Under the pieces are notes generated by a model. That model was given only the letters and a program-made list of their open reading frames with translations, did no database searches and was not told the origin of the DNA. Positions 6,107 through 12,987 of a DNA stretch of 13,203 bases are shown here, one piece after another; position 1 is the stretch's first letter; each line of letters opens with the position of its first letter. The DNA comes from Methylomonas sp. (GTDB lineage Bacteria > Pseudomonadota > Gammaproteobacteria > Methylococcales > Methylomonadaceae), in NCBI GenBank assembly GCA_026990815.1, contig JALXCS010000294.1:1-13203 (forward strand). Direction: 5' to 3'. A program made the position numbers and the translations under genes.

Positions 6107-6925
6107 TTAATCAAGTTCCTTCAAATTTAAAACATCCTGCATATCATACAGACCATAAGGTTTGTCGTTCAACCAGATAGCAGCTCTAACAGCGCCATTA
6201 GCGAAAGTCATGCGACTAGTCGCCTTATGTGTAATTTCTACGCGTTCACCTTCGTCAGCAAACATAACAGTATGTTCACCAACAATATCACCGGCCCTAA
6301 TAGTTGAAAATCCAATGGTTTTACGATCCCTTTCTCCGGTATTGCCTTCTCTGCCATAAACTGCACAGTCCTTTAAATCCCTACCCAATGTTTTCGCAAC
6401 AATTTCCCCCATGCGTAAGGCAGTACCCGATGGCGCGTCTATTTTATGTCGGTGATGAGCTTCGATCACTTCAATATCGGTATAATCTCCCATTACTTTG
6501 GCTGTCATTTCCAATAGCTTTAGTGATAAGTTAACACCAATACTCATATTTGGTGCTAATACTACAGGAATTTGTCGGGCAGCCTCTGCTATCGTGCGTT
6601 TTTGAGCTTCGGTATGGCCGGTAGTGCCGATGACGATTTTTTTTCTAGCTTGATGGCATATTTCAATATACCCCATTGATGCATCAGGACGGGTAAAATC
6701 AATAACCACATCAAAATTATCAATCACTTTAGCCAGGTCATCAGTGATTTTGATTCCTAACTGACCAATCATAGCGATTTCACCGGCATCTTTATCAATT
6801 GAAGGGCTTTCAGGTCTACAAACTACGGCAGCCAAATCAACATGATCAGATATCGATACGGCCTTGACTAAGCACTGACCCATTCTTCCCGAAGCACCAA
6901 CTATTGCAACACGTAATTTTGCCAT
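6107..6925 (-). CDS. dapB: 4-hydroxy-tetrahydrodipicolinate reductase
   Basis: DapB reduces the DapA product with NAD(P)H to tetrahydrodipicolinate, supplying meso-diaminopimelate for peptidoglycan and lysine. The 272-residue protein has the normal family length. VAIVGASGRMG at 6-16 is the Rossmann nucleotide loop, VVIDFTRP at 73-80 and VIGTTGHT at 98-105 line the cofactor site, and EAHHRHKIDAPSGTAL at 155-170 contains the catalytic histidine pair and lysine K161 plus the substrate-binding G-T. The C-terminal FANGAVRAAIWL closes the tetramer domain. The ATG at 6923-6925 lies 2 nt after the dnaJ stop and no Shine-Dalgarno is evident, so translational coupling to dnaJ and co-transcription with the chaperone genes are likely. 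It converges on the methyltransferase gene. Nothing is missing from the active site. Confidence 0.97.
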   Translation of the reverse strand: MAKLRVAIVGASGRMGQCLVKAVSISDHVDLAAVVCRPESPSIDKDAGEIAMIGQLGIKITDDLAKVIDNFDVVIDFTRPDASMGYIEICHQARKKIVIGTTGHTEAQKRTIAEAARQIPVVLAPNMSIGVNLSLKLLEMTAKVMGDYTDIEVIEAHHRHKIDAPSGTALRMGEIVAKTLGRDLKDCAVYGREGNTGERDRKTIGFSTIRAGDIVGEHTVMFADEGERVEITHKATSRMTFANGAVRAAIWLNDKPYGLYDMQDVLNLKELD

Positions 6926-6927
6926 GA

Positions 6928-8064
6928 TTAACTGGTCAATTTGTCAAAAAAACTCTTTACACCGTCCATGAAAGAATGTTCCTGAGGACTATGATGTTTT
7001 CCTCCTCCTGTCAGCGATGTATCCAACTTGCTAATCCAATCCTTTTGCTCCTTCGTTAAATTAACAGGTGTTTCAATTTGCACCCGACATAATAAATCAC
7101 CCTTGGAACCACCACGAACCGGTTTTACACCCTTTCCACGTAATCTGAACATTTTTCCGGTCTGGGTCTCTACAGGTATTTTTAATTTGACCTTACCATC
7201 CAGTGTCGGTACTTCCAGTTCCCCTCCCAGACAAGCTGTAGGAAAGCTGATCGGAACCTCACAATACAAATCATTACCATCCCGAGTGAAAATAGCATGC
7301 TCTTTAACATGTACCTGAACATATAAATCTCCGGCAGGCCCCCCGCGTTCACCAGCTTCCCCTTCTCCTGCAAGTCGTATTCTGTCGCCAGTATCAACCC
7401 CTGGCGGGATTTTAACCGAAAGTGTTTTCGTATCCTGAACCCGCCCTTGACCATGACATTTTCTGCATGGGTCTTTGATTTGCTTACCTTGCCCTCGACA
7501 GGTGGGACAGGTTTGCTGCACTGAAAAAAATCCCTGTTGCATTCTGACCTGGCCTTGGCCATGACAGGTTGAACAAGTGACCGGGCTACTGCCTTTTTTA
7601 GCACCTGAGCCATTACACTCATCACAGGTAACCATTACCGGTACGCGAATTCTGGCTTCCGTCCCCGCGACAGCTTCTTCCAGGGTCAGTTCGAGATTGT
7701 AACGAAGGTCAGATCCGGCCTGGGCATAGCTGCCTCGACCACCACCACGACCTCCTCCACCAAAAATATCACCAAACACATCGCCAAAAATATCGCTGAA
7801 ACTTTCTGCGCCGTGCGCACCACCCATTGAGGAATCAACTCCCGCATGACCAAATTGATCATAGGCTGCTCTTTTTTTAGGATCAGATAACACTTCATAG
7901 GCTTCCTTAACCTCCTTGAACTTGATTTCCGCAGTCACTGCGGCATCACCAGTGTTTCTGTCCGGGTGAAATTTCATTGCCAATCGCCGGTAACTTTTTT
8001 TAATTTCAGCTTCGCTGGCGTTTCTGTCTACTTTGAGCAGTTTGTAATAATCTTCTTTTGCCAT
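6928..8064 (-). CDS. dnaJ: Chaperone DnaJ (Hsp40)
   Basis: DnaJ binds unfolded proteins and stimulates DnaK ATPase. From the ATG at 8062-8064 the protein has 378 residues, the usual class A length. The J domain covers about residues 1-70 with HPD at 33-35. A Gly-rich G/F region (GGGGRGGGRG) follows at about 95-110. Four CxxCxGxG zinc motifs follow in order, CDECNGSG, CSTCHGQG, CPTCRGQG and CRKCHGQG, then the beta-sandwich substrate-binding domains and a short dimerisation tail. A reading frame with an upstream start adds seven residues (MLAVLYV) not found in the family; MAKEDYY is the standard beginning. No Shine-Dalgarno is visible before this ATG and a strong hairpin ends 9 nt upstream of it, so its translation may be limited. 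It follows dnaK by 88 bp and precedes dapB by 2 nt. Confidence 0.98.
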   Translation of the reverse strand: MAKEDYYKLLKVDRNASEAEIKKSYRRLAMKFHPDRNTGDAAVTAEIKFKEVKEAYEVLSDPKKRAAYDQFGHAGVDSSMGGAHGAESFSDIFGDVFGDIFGGGGRGGGRGSYAQAGSDLRYNLELTLEEAVAGTEARIRVPVMVTCDECNGSGAKKGSSPVTCSTCHGQGQVRMQQGFFSVQQTCPTCRGQGKQIKDPCRKCHGQGRVQDTKTLSVKIPPGVDTGDRIRLAGEGEAGERGGPAGDLYVQVHVKEHAIFTRDGNDLYCEVPISFPTACLGGELEVPTLDGKVKLKIPVETQTGKMFRLRGKGVKPVRGGSKGDLLCRVQIETPVNLTKEQKDWISKLDTSLTGGGKHHSPQEHSFMDGVKSFFDKLTS

Positions 8065-8073
8065 AACGTAAAG

Positions 8074-8097
8074 AACCGCCAGCAAAAGCCGGCGGTT
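8074..8097 (-). terminator. Hairpin between dnaK and dnaJ (attenuator-like or mRNA-processing structure)
   Basis: In the minus-strand RNA, AACCGCCGGC pairs with GCTGGCGGTT over 10 positions (one G-U) around a TTTT loop. The stem is GC-rich and followed by TCTTTACGTT rather than a clean T-run, so termination would be partial at most. It lies 55 nt after the dnaK stop and 9 nt before the dnaJ ATG. A role in lowering DnaJ relative to DnaK is an inference. Confidence 0.6.
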
Positions 8098-8152
8098 TTA
8101 TAAAATGTTTCAGTAAATAGGATGGATCGAATCCACAATCAATCCTGGGGGA

Positions 8153-10084
8153 TTATTTCTTATCGTCGTCCTTTACTTCCTCAAATTCAGCATCAACAAC
8201 ATCTTCAGAAGAATCTACAGTTTCAGATTGTCCTTCAGTGGTATTTGCTTCTCCCTCAGCGCCACCCTTATCTGCATAAACCCTTTCTGCAAGTTTAGAT
8301 GACAACTCAGTTAGTGCCGTTGTTTTTGCTTCAATTTCAGCTTTGTCATCGCCTTTGATTGCTTCTTTAAGCTCTTCAACGGCTTTATCAATCCTGGTCT
8401 TTTCCTCAGCATCGACCTTGTCGCCAAGTTCTTCCACAGATTTCTCCGTGGCATGAATCATTCCTTCTGCAGTATTCCGTGCACTAACCAATTCAGCCAG
8501 CTTACGATCTTCGTCAGCATGAGCTTCTGCGTCTTTGATCATGCGTTCGACTTCTTCATCCGACAAACCACTGGAAGCCTTAATGACAATGGATTGCTCC
8601 TTGCCAGTGGCCTTGTCTTTGGCCGAAACGTTCAGTATACCATTTGCATCAATATCAAACGATACCTCAATTTGCGGTACACCACGAGGTGCCGGTGGAA
8701 TATCAGTCAAATCGAAGCGCCCTAAGGATTTGTTCCCTGATGCAAGTTCACGCTCCCCTTGTAATACATGCACCGTTACTGCGGTTTGATTATCTTCTGC
8801 TGTTGAAAAGACCTGCGAGGCTTTTGTAGGAATCGTGGTATTCTTTTCAATCAGTTTGGTCATTACACCACCCATGGTTTCAATACCCAAGGACAAAGGC
8901 GTTACATCAAGCAATAATACGTCTTTTACATCACCGCCTAAAACACCCGCCTGGATTGCCGCACCTAAAGCTACTGCCTCGTCCGGGTTGACATCCTTCC
9001 TTGGCTCTTTGCCAAAAAAGTCTTTTACGAATTCCTGAACTTTCGGCATTCTGGTCTGACCACCGACCAAAATCACTTCTTTAATATCAGATGCAGATAA
9101 CCCGGCATCTTTCAAAGCAGTCGCGCAAGGCTCTTTGGTCCGGTCAATGAGATCAGCCACTAAAGATTCAAGTTTGGCACGACTCAATTTGACATTCAAA
9201 TGCTTAGGTCCTGTTGCATCTGCTGTCACATAAGGCAAATTGACATCGGTCTGTTCGGCAGATGATAGTTCAATTTTTGCTTTTTCTGCTGCTTCTTTTA
9301 AGCGCTGTAAAGCTAACGGGTCATTGTGCAAATCAATGCCATTTTCTTTCTTGAACTCATCAGCCAGATAATCGATGATTCTCAAGTCGAAATCTTCCCC
9401 ACCCAAGAAAGTATCGCCATTAGTTGCCAATACCTCAAATTGATGTTCGCCTTCAATTTCAGCAATTTCGATGATGGAAATATCAAATGTACCACCACCT
9501 AAATCATACACAGCTACAGTCATATCTCCCCGTGGCTTATCCATACCGAAGGCCAATGCTGCAGCGGTCGGTTCGTTGATGATCCGTTTAACATCAAGAC
9601 CGGCGATACGTCCGGCATCTTTGGTTGCTTGACGCTGGGAATCATTAAAGTATGCAGGTACCGTAATTACCGCTTCTTTTACTTCCTCACCCAAATAGGC
9701 TTCCGCATCCTTTTTAAGTTTCATCAGAACTCTTGAAGAAACTTCGGGCGGGGCCATTTTTTTACCATGGCATTCAACCCAGGCATCACCATTTTCGGCT
9801 TCAATGATTTTATAGGGCACCATTTTGATGTCTTTTTGAACTACGTCATCTTTAAATTTGCGACCAATCAGTCTTTTGATTGCAAACAAGGTGTTCTCAG
9901 GATTTGTCACTGCTTGGCGCTTGGCCGCCTGCCCTACTAATACTTCATCACCCTCAGTAAAAGCGATGATGGAAGGTGTGGTTCTTGCTCCTTCGCTATT
10001 TTCAATCACTCTAGCCTTGCCGTTTTCTAAAACTGCAACGCAAGAGTTAGTTGTTCCTAAATCTATTCCAATTATTTTAGCCAT
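8153..10084 (-). CDS. dnaK: Chaperone DnaK (Hsp70)
   Basis: DnaK is the ATP-driven Hsp70 that folds and refolds cytoplasmic proteins with DnaJ and GrpE. The 643-residue protein is of normal length. The start MAKIIGIDLGTTNSCVAV gives the phosphate-1 loop; VYDLGGGTFDISI at about 192-204 is the phosphate-2 loop and LVGGQTRMP at about 340-348 the third Hsp70 signature. The linker DVLLLDVTPLSLGIET at about 388-403 leads to the substrate-binding beta domain and the helical lid. The tail (DAEFEEVKDDDKK) is the typical acidic C-terminus. GGGAG lies 6 nt upstream of the ATG (10091-10095). It follows grpE by 68 bp without a visible terminator, so grpE-dnaK-dnaJ are expected to form one heat-inducible transcript. 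Confidence 0.99.
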   Translation of the reverse strand: MAKIIGIDLGTTNSCVAVLENGKARVIENSEGARTTPSIIAFTEGDEVLVGQAAKRQAVTNPENTLFAIKRLIGRKFKDDVVQKDIKMVPYKIIEAENGDAWVECHGKKMAPPEVSSRVLMKLKKDAEAYLGEEVKEAVITVPAYFNDSQRQATKDAGRIAGLDVKRIINEPTAAALAFGMDKPRGDMTVAVYDLGGGTFDISIIEIAEIEGEHQFEVLATNGDTFLGGEDFDLRIIDYLADEFKKENGIDLHNDPLALQRLKEAAEKAKIELSSAEQTDVNLPYVTADATGPKHLNVKLSRAKLESLVADLIDRTKEPCATALKDAGLSASDIKEVILVGGQTRMPKVQEFVKDFFGKEPRKDVNPDEAVALGAAIQAGVLGGDVKDVLLLDVTPLSLGIETMGGVMTKLIEKNTTIPTKASQVFSTAEDNQTAVTVHVLQGERELASGNKSLGRFDLTDIPPAPRGVPQIEVSFDIDANGILNVSAKDKATGKEQSIVIKASSGLSDEEVERMIKDAEAHADEDRKLAELVSARNTAEGMIHATEKSVEELGDKVDAEEKTRIDKAVEELKEAIKGDDKAEIEAKTTALTELSSKLAERVYADKGGAEGEANTTEGQSETVDSSEDVVDAEFEEVKDDDKK

Positions 10085-10152
10085 TGATTTCTCCCAGACT
10101 TTAAATTTTAAATTTTTTGTATATTCGTTATATGAGGCTGACTATTTTGTTT

Positions 10153-10767
10153 TCAAGCCTGCTCGTCAATTTTTGAACCACCTTCCGGTTTTTTATCACT
10201 ACCTTTTGAAACTACAACCATGGCAGGACGTATGAGTCGGTCATTTAGTAAGTATCCCTTTTGAAATACATTTACCACGGTGTTTGGATCATGCTCATCC
10301 GAGGGTTGCATACTCATTGCCTGGTGATGCTCAGGATTAAAAGGCTGTCCCATTGGGTCTAATGCTTCAATATTGAATTTTTTCAGAACAGCTTGAAGTT
10401 GCTTCAGTGTTAACTCCATCCCTTCTCTAAGTTTTGTCACTTCGGGTGTATTCCCCGTTGCAGCTTGAATACCCAATTCAAGACTATCTACGACATTAAC
10501 CAATTCTCTTGCAAATTTTTCCAATGCGTATTTATGGGCATTTTCGACGTCTTTTTGAGTCCTCCGTTTTAAATTTTCCATATCTGCCTGCACACGCACT
10601 GCTTTATCCCAATTTCCCTGGGATTTTTGTTGCGCTTGTTCAAGCTGCTGTTTTAATGATTCGATAGAATCCTGTCCCTCTATTTCCGATTCGGTAACTT
10701 GCTGTTCTTGTTGATTTATATGCTCAGCCTCTGTTTGAGACTCAGACATTTCCTGTTCTGTACTCAT
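10153..10767 (-). CDS. grpE: Nucleotide exchange factor GrpE
   Basis: GrpE is the dimeric factor that releases ADP from DnaK. From the ATG at 10765-10767 it has 204 residues. The Glu/Gln-rich N-terminus (residues 1-45) and SLKQQLEQAQQKSQGNWDKAVRVQADMENLKRR region form the long coiled coil. VNVFQKGYLLNDRLIRPAMVVVSKG is the conserved C-terminal beta domain that contacts DnaK. A GTG at 10779 would give four more residues (MINK), but the best ribosome-binding sequence, GGAG, runs directly into that GTG, whereas it lies 11 nt before the ATG; the ATG is therefore preferred. The gene follows hrcA by 68 bp and has its own sigma-32-type promoter at the hrcA end. Confidence 0.97.
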   Translation of the reverse strand: MSTEQEMSESQTEAEHINQQEQQVTESEIEGQDSIESLKQQLEQAQQKSQGNWDKAVRVQADMENLKRRTQKDVENAHKYALEKFARELVNVVDSLELGIQAATGNTPEVTKLREGMELTLKQLQAVLKKFNIEALDPMGQPFNPEHHQAMSMQPSDEHDPNTVVNVFQKGYLLNDRLIRPAMVVVSKGSDKKPEGGSKIDEQA

Positions 10768-10834
10768 TTTATTTATCACTCCGGAATTAAAAAAATAAAA
10801 CCACTTCGATTTTATACGATTAAATTATGGATTT

Positions 10835-10863
10835 ATTATGGGGCCACAGTTTTAGGATTCAAG
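10835..10863 (-). promoter_or_regulatory. Sigma-32 (RpoH) heat-shock promoter for grpE-dnaK-dnaJ
   Basis: Read on the minus strand: CTTGAAT (10863-10857), a 13-bp spacer, then CCCCATAAT (10843-10835). The E. coli sigma-32 consensus is CTTGAAA, 13-14 bp, CCCCATnT, so both boxes and the spacing fit. The -10 box covers the hrcA stop codon (10836-10838). Transcription should begin near 10828, giving a leader of about 60 nt to the grpE ATG. Confidence 0.75.
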
Positions 10864-11888
10864 GCCGCACTTAATAATTTTGCGGTAACATCGACATATG
10901 GGATGATTTTTTCATAGGCCATTCGCGTTGGACCGATAACACCCAATACCCCAACAATTTGATCATTCACTGAATATGTGGATGTCACTAGACTGCAACA
11001 ATCGAAAACATCATAACCCGACTCTTCGCCAATAAAAATTTGCACTCCATCCGCTTCCAGACATTTATCAAGCAAATGGATAATACTGCGTTTTTGTCCA
11101 AATGCTTCAAATAATTGCCGCAAAAGTGTCATATCGGCCAGTTCGGAGAAATCCATCAGATTGGTTTCCCCAGACAGTACGAAATCTTCTTTTACTTGAT
11201 CATTTTCAAAAGCTAGATGTGCCATACTAACCGCATCCAGCATCGCCTGATTCATTTGTTTTTGTGTTTGTTGCATTTCTGCGACGATTGCCTGACGGAC
11301 ATCGCTCAAACTCTGCCCTGAATATATAGAATTCAAATAGTTAGCGGCTTCCTGTAATTTTGCTGTACTAAATTGTTTCGAAGTATGAATGATTTTATTA
11401 TGGACTTCCTGTTCATTGGTCACAAAAATAGCCAATACTCTAGTATTTGATAAAGGTAAAAATTCAATATGACGTAATGAAACAAGTTCTCGCCGCGGCA
11501 GCGTTACAACACCAGCCATTTGCGTCACTTCAGAAAGTAAACGGGAAGCCTTATCAACTATTTTTGCCTCGTCTTCATCATTTTCCAGGCCATGTTGTAA
11601 TACATCCATTTCTTCTTTATCTAGAGGCTTTACAGTTAATAATGAATCAACAAATAAGCGATAACCTTTTGCTGTCGGAACCCTGCCTGCCGAAGTATGT
11701 GGAGAATGAACCAACCCTAATTCTTCAAGGTCTGACATAACATTTCGAATAGTGGCCGGGCTAAGCTGCAACTGCGAATTTTTGGAAAGCGAGCGCGAAC
11801 CCACTGGCTGGCCTTCACTGATATAGCGCTCAACAAGAGTTTTCAATAATTGCAAAGACCGTTCATTCAATTTTTGTTTGTTCGCCAC
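10836..11888 (-). CDS. hrcA: Heat-inducible transcription repressor HrcA
   Basis: HrcA is a winged-helix repressor that binds CIRCE operators and is kept active by GroEL. The 350-residue protein has the full family length. The DNA-binding domain at residues 8-85 shows LVERYISEGQPVGSRSLS, LSPATIRNVMSDLEELGLV as the recognition region, and SPHTSAGRVPTAKGYRLFVD as the wing. The GAF-like and dimerisation part follows, with the conserved SRLLSEVT and, near the end, VLGVIGPTRMAYEKIIPYVD. The start is GTG (11886-11888) with GGGG about 5 nt upstream. A CIRCE element 24 nt upstream means it should repress itself and genes read through from its promoter. It is the first gene of the chaperone block; tusC ends 186 bp upstream in the same direction. 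Confidence 0.97.
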   Translation of the reverse strand: MANKQKLNERSLQLLKTLVERYISEGQPVGSRSLSKNSQLQLSPATIRNVMSDLEELGLVHSPHTSAGRVPTAKGYRLFVDSLLTVKPLDKEEMDVLQHGLENDEDEAKIVDKASRLLSEVTQMAGVVTLPRRELVSLRHIEFLPLSNTRVLAIFVTNEQEVHNKIIHTSKQFSTAKLQEAANYLNSIYSGQSLSDVRQAIVAEMQQTQKQMNQAMLDAVSMAHLAFENDQVKEDFVLSGETNLMDFSELADMTLLRQLFEAFGQKRSIIHLLDKCLEADGVQIFIGEESGYDVFDCCSLVTSTYSVNDQIVGVLGVIGPTRMAYEKIIPYVDVTAKLLSAALNPKTVAP

Positions 11889-11911
11889 AATTACCCCGAC
11901 TTATTATTTTA

Positions 11912-11938
11912 TTAGCACTTTAACATGGAGAGTGCTAA
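11912..11938. promoter_or_regulatory. CIRCE operator (HrcA-binding site)
   Basis: TTAGCACTT-N9-GAGTGCTAA, against the CIRCE consensus TTAGCACTC-N9-GAGTGCTAA: 17 of 18 arm positions agree, spacing is exact, and the one mismatch is the last base of the left arm. It lies between the candidate hrcA promoter and the GTG start, where HrcA binding would block transcription initiation. The presence of hrcA just downstream makes autoregulation the natural reading. Confidence 0.95.
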
Positions 11939-11943
11939 AGTAA

Positions 11944-11972
11944 AAATTAGCATCAAGGAGCTATTTGGTCAA
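11944..11972 (-). promoter_or_regulatory. Candidate housekeeping promoter for hrcA next to CIRCE
   Basis: On the minus strand TTGACC (11972-11967) is separated by 17 bp from TAATTT (11949-11944). The -35 box is five of six; the -10 box only three of six. Its predicted start site, near 11937, falls at the edge of CIRCE, the usual arrangement for HrcA-controlled promoters, and this positional fit is the main support. Confidence 0.4.
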
Positions 11973-12041
11973 CCTAGAACTAAAAAATGTGGCAAAAACA
12001 TCGCCGAACACTTGAGGAATCGTTGAAAGGTTACTTTGTCT

Positions 12042-12070
12042 CTAGTACTCCATCAAACCAAAATTGTCAA
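12042..12070 (-). promoter_or_regulatory. Second candidate sigma-70 promoter upstream of hrcA
   Basis: A perfect TTGACA on the minus strand (12070-12065), 17 bp, then TACTAG (12047-12042), a poor -10 with three of six matches. It starts 5 nt after the tusC stop. It would give a leader of about 150 nt containing CIRCE as RNA. Possible, not strong. Confidence 0.25.
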
Positions 12071-12074
12071 AGCA

Positions 12075-12431
12075 CTAGTTTCCACAAACCATATCGAACT
12101 TATTGATAAAGAGTGACACTTCCTTTCTAAAAATTTCTTTGACAGGTAAAAATAAATCCCCTGGCTTTAGTCCATGGCTCTGTAGTGACTCAACCTCAGA
12201 AAAAACATCATGGATATCATAAATTTCCATTGCTTTAAAAATTGCTGTGGTATTCTTTTCGTTAATTAATTCCGAATTCTGTTTTTTTTTGATTTGAAAC
12301 ACTCCTTGATCAAGAAATAACAAACTAACTGGCTGATCAAATGCGGCAACAGTCAAAATAATGTCCAAAGTTTCCTGAACCCAAAACCCATCATGAGGCG
12401 ATTGACTAAGAATGAATAAAAACTTTTTCAT
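12075..12431 (-). CDS. tusC: Sulfur-relay protein TusC/DsrF family
   Basis: In the TusBCD complex TusC is the structural partner of TusD, passing persulfide sulfur toward TusE and MnmA for 2-thiouridine at tRNA position 34. The 118-residue protein matches the family length (about 119). FLFILSQSPHDGFWVQETLDIIL at 4-26 is the characteristic N-terminal strand-loop-helix, followed by QPVSLLFLDQGVFQI at 33-47 and a central IYDIHDVFSEVESLQSHGL segment. It starts at ATG 12429-12431, 17 nt after the tusD stop, so the two are co-transcribed. The third member, TusB, would normally follow; the 186 bp to hrcA contains no such reading frame. The alternative is a DsrEF-type pair in sulfur oxidation, but no dsr genes are visible. 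Confidence 0.85.
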   Translation of the reverse strand: MKKFLFILSQSPHDGFWVQETLDIILTVAAFDQPVSLLFLDQGVFQIKKKQNSELINEKNTTAIFKAMEIYDIHDVFSEVESLQSHGLKPGDLFLPVKEIFRKEVSLFINKFDMVCGN

Positions 12432-12448
12432 TTTTATCTTGTTTTTTG

Positions 12449-12838
12449 TTATCTGAAAATAATGAACCGATCGGCTTCCAGCATTGCTTCGACCAGTTGG
12501 CCTAAGCCTGAAATTCGAAAGCCTTCAGCCAAATCATTGTCGACCTTGTTATGCCTTTTGGCTTCGTTTTCAAACAGTAGCCCCCTTCTTTGTGCGGCAG
12601 AAATACAAATGACCAAATCAATCTGATGCTTTTTAGCTAGCTCACTCCATCGCCGGACCAAATCAATTTCATCGTCAGGCGGCGTCATAAAGTGAAAAGC
12701 TTGATAAATAGCCTCGTGGTAAAAAAAAACCCGATAAACCTGATGGCTTTTCTCAAGAATAGCAGTTAAAAATTGATAAGCACTTTCACCGCATCCTGAC
12801 GAATATGGACTAGCATTTATCTGAATGGCAAATTTCAT
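12449..12838 (-). CDS. tusD: Sulfurtransferase TusD/DsrE family
   Basis: TusD is the persulfide-carrying subunit of TusBCD. From the ATG at 12836-12838 the protein has 129 residues, the family norm. KFAIQINASPYSS at 2-14 is the first strand and loop, ESAYQFLTAILEK at 18-30 the following helix, VYRVFFYHEAIYQA at 34-47 the next strand, and VICISAAQRRG at 76-86 contains C78, the same position as the active-site cysteine of E. coli TusD (CxAAxRRG). RISGLGQLVEAMLEADRFIIF at 108-128 is the typical C-terminus. An upstream ATG at 12932-12934 would add 32 hydrophobic, cysteine-rich residues unlike the family, so the inner start is chosen despite a weak ribosome-binding site. It diverges from the secreted-protein gene at 12988. 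Confidence 0.9.
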   Translation of the reverse strand: MKFAIQINASPYSSGCGESAYQFLTAILEKSHQVYRVFFYHEAIYQAFHFMTPPDDEIDLVRRWSELAKKHQIDLVICISAAQRRGLLFENEAKRHNKVDNDLAEGFRISGLGQLVEAMLEADRFIIFR

Positions 12839-12932
12839 TTTAAAACCAGATATAAAAGCAAAACACAAAGGTAGATTACACTCATTACTCGCATTCTTTT
12901 TCCAACACACAGCCATAGAAAATAGATGTGCC

Positions 12933-12938
12933 ATAATA
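12933..12938 (-). promoter_or_regulatory. Candidate -10 box for tusDC
   Basis: TATTAT on the minus strand, one base from consensus, about 95 nt before the tusD ATG. The sequence 17-18 bp upstream (TGGTTC) is a weak -35. A TTGACG further upstream (minus strand, near 12980) has no fitting -10 partner. Confidence 0.2.
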
Positions 12939-12987
12939 CCTAATCTTTAACCCTGGAACCAGAGGCTCGGTTTTACGTCAAAATTTC

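Noticed and set aside
7182..7625. 147-codon minus-strand frame inside dnaJ
   Set aside because: It is a different frame of the zinc-finger and beta-domain region of dnaJ with no recognisable domain; a shadow.
10085..10152. AT-rich repeats (AAATTTAAAATTTAAAG on the minus strand) between grpE and dnaK as a promoter or terminator
   Set aside because: No box pair with reasonable spacing and no GC stem; simple AT-rich spacer.
11921..11957. CTTGATG ... CTCCATGT on the minus strand near CIRCE as a second sigma-32 promoter
   Set aside because: The two boxes are about 20 bp apart, beyond the 13-14 bp normal spacing, and the -10 match lies within the CIRCE spacer.
12839..12934. 32-residue N-terminal extension of TusD
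   Set aside because: The family begins at MKFAIQI; the extension would make an unusually long protein and overlaps the likely promoter region.
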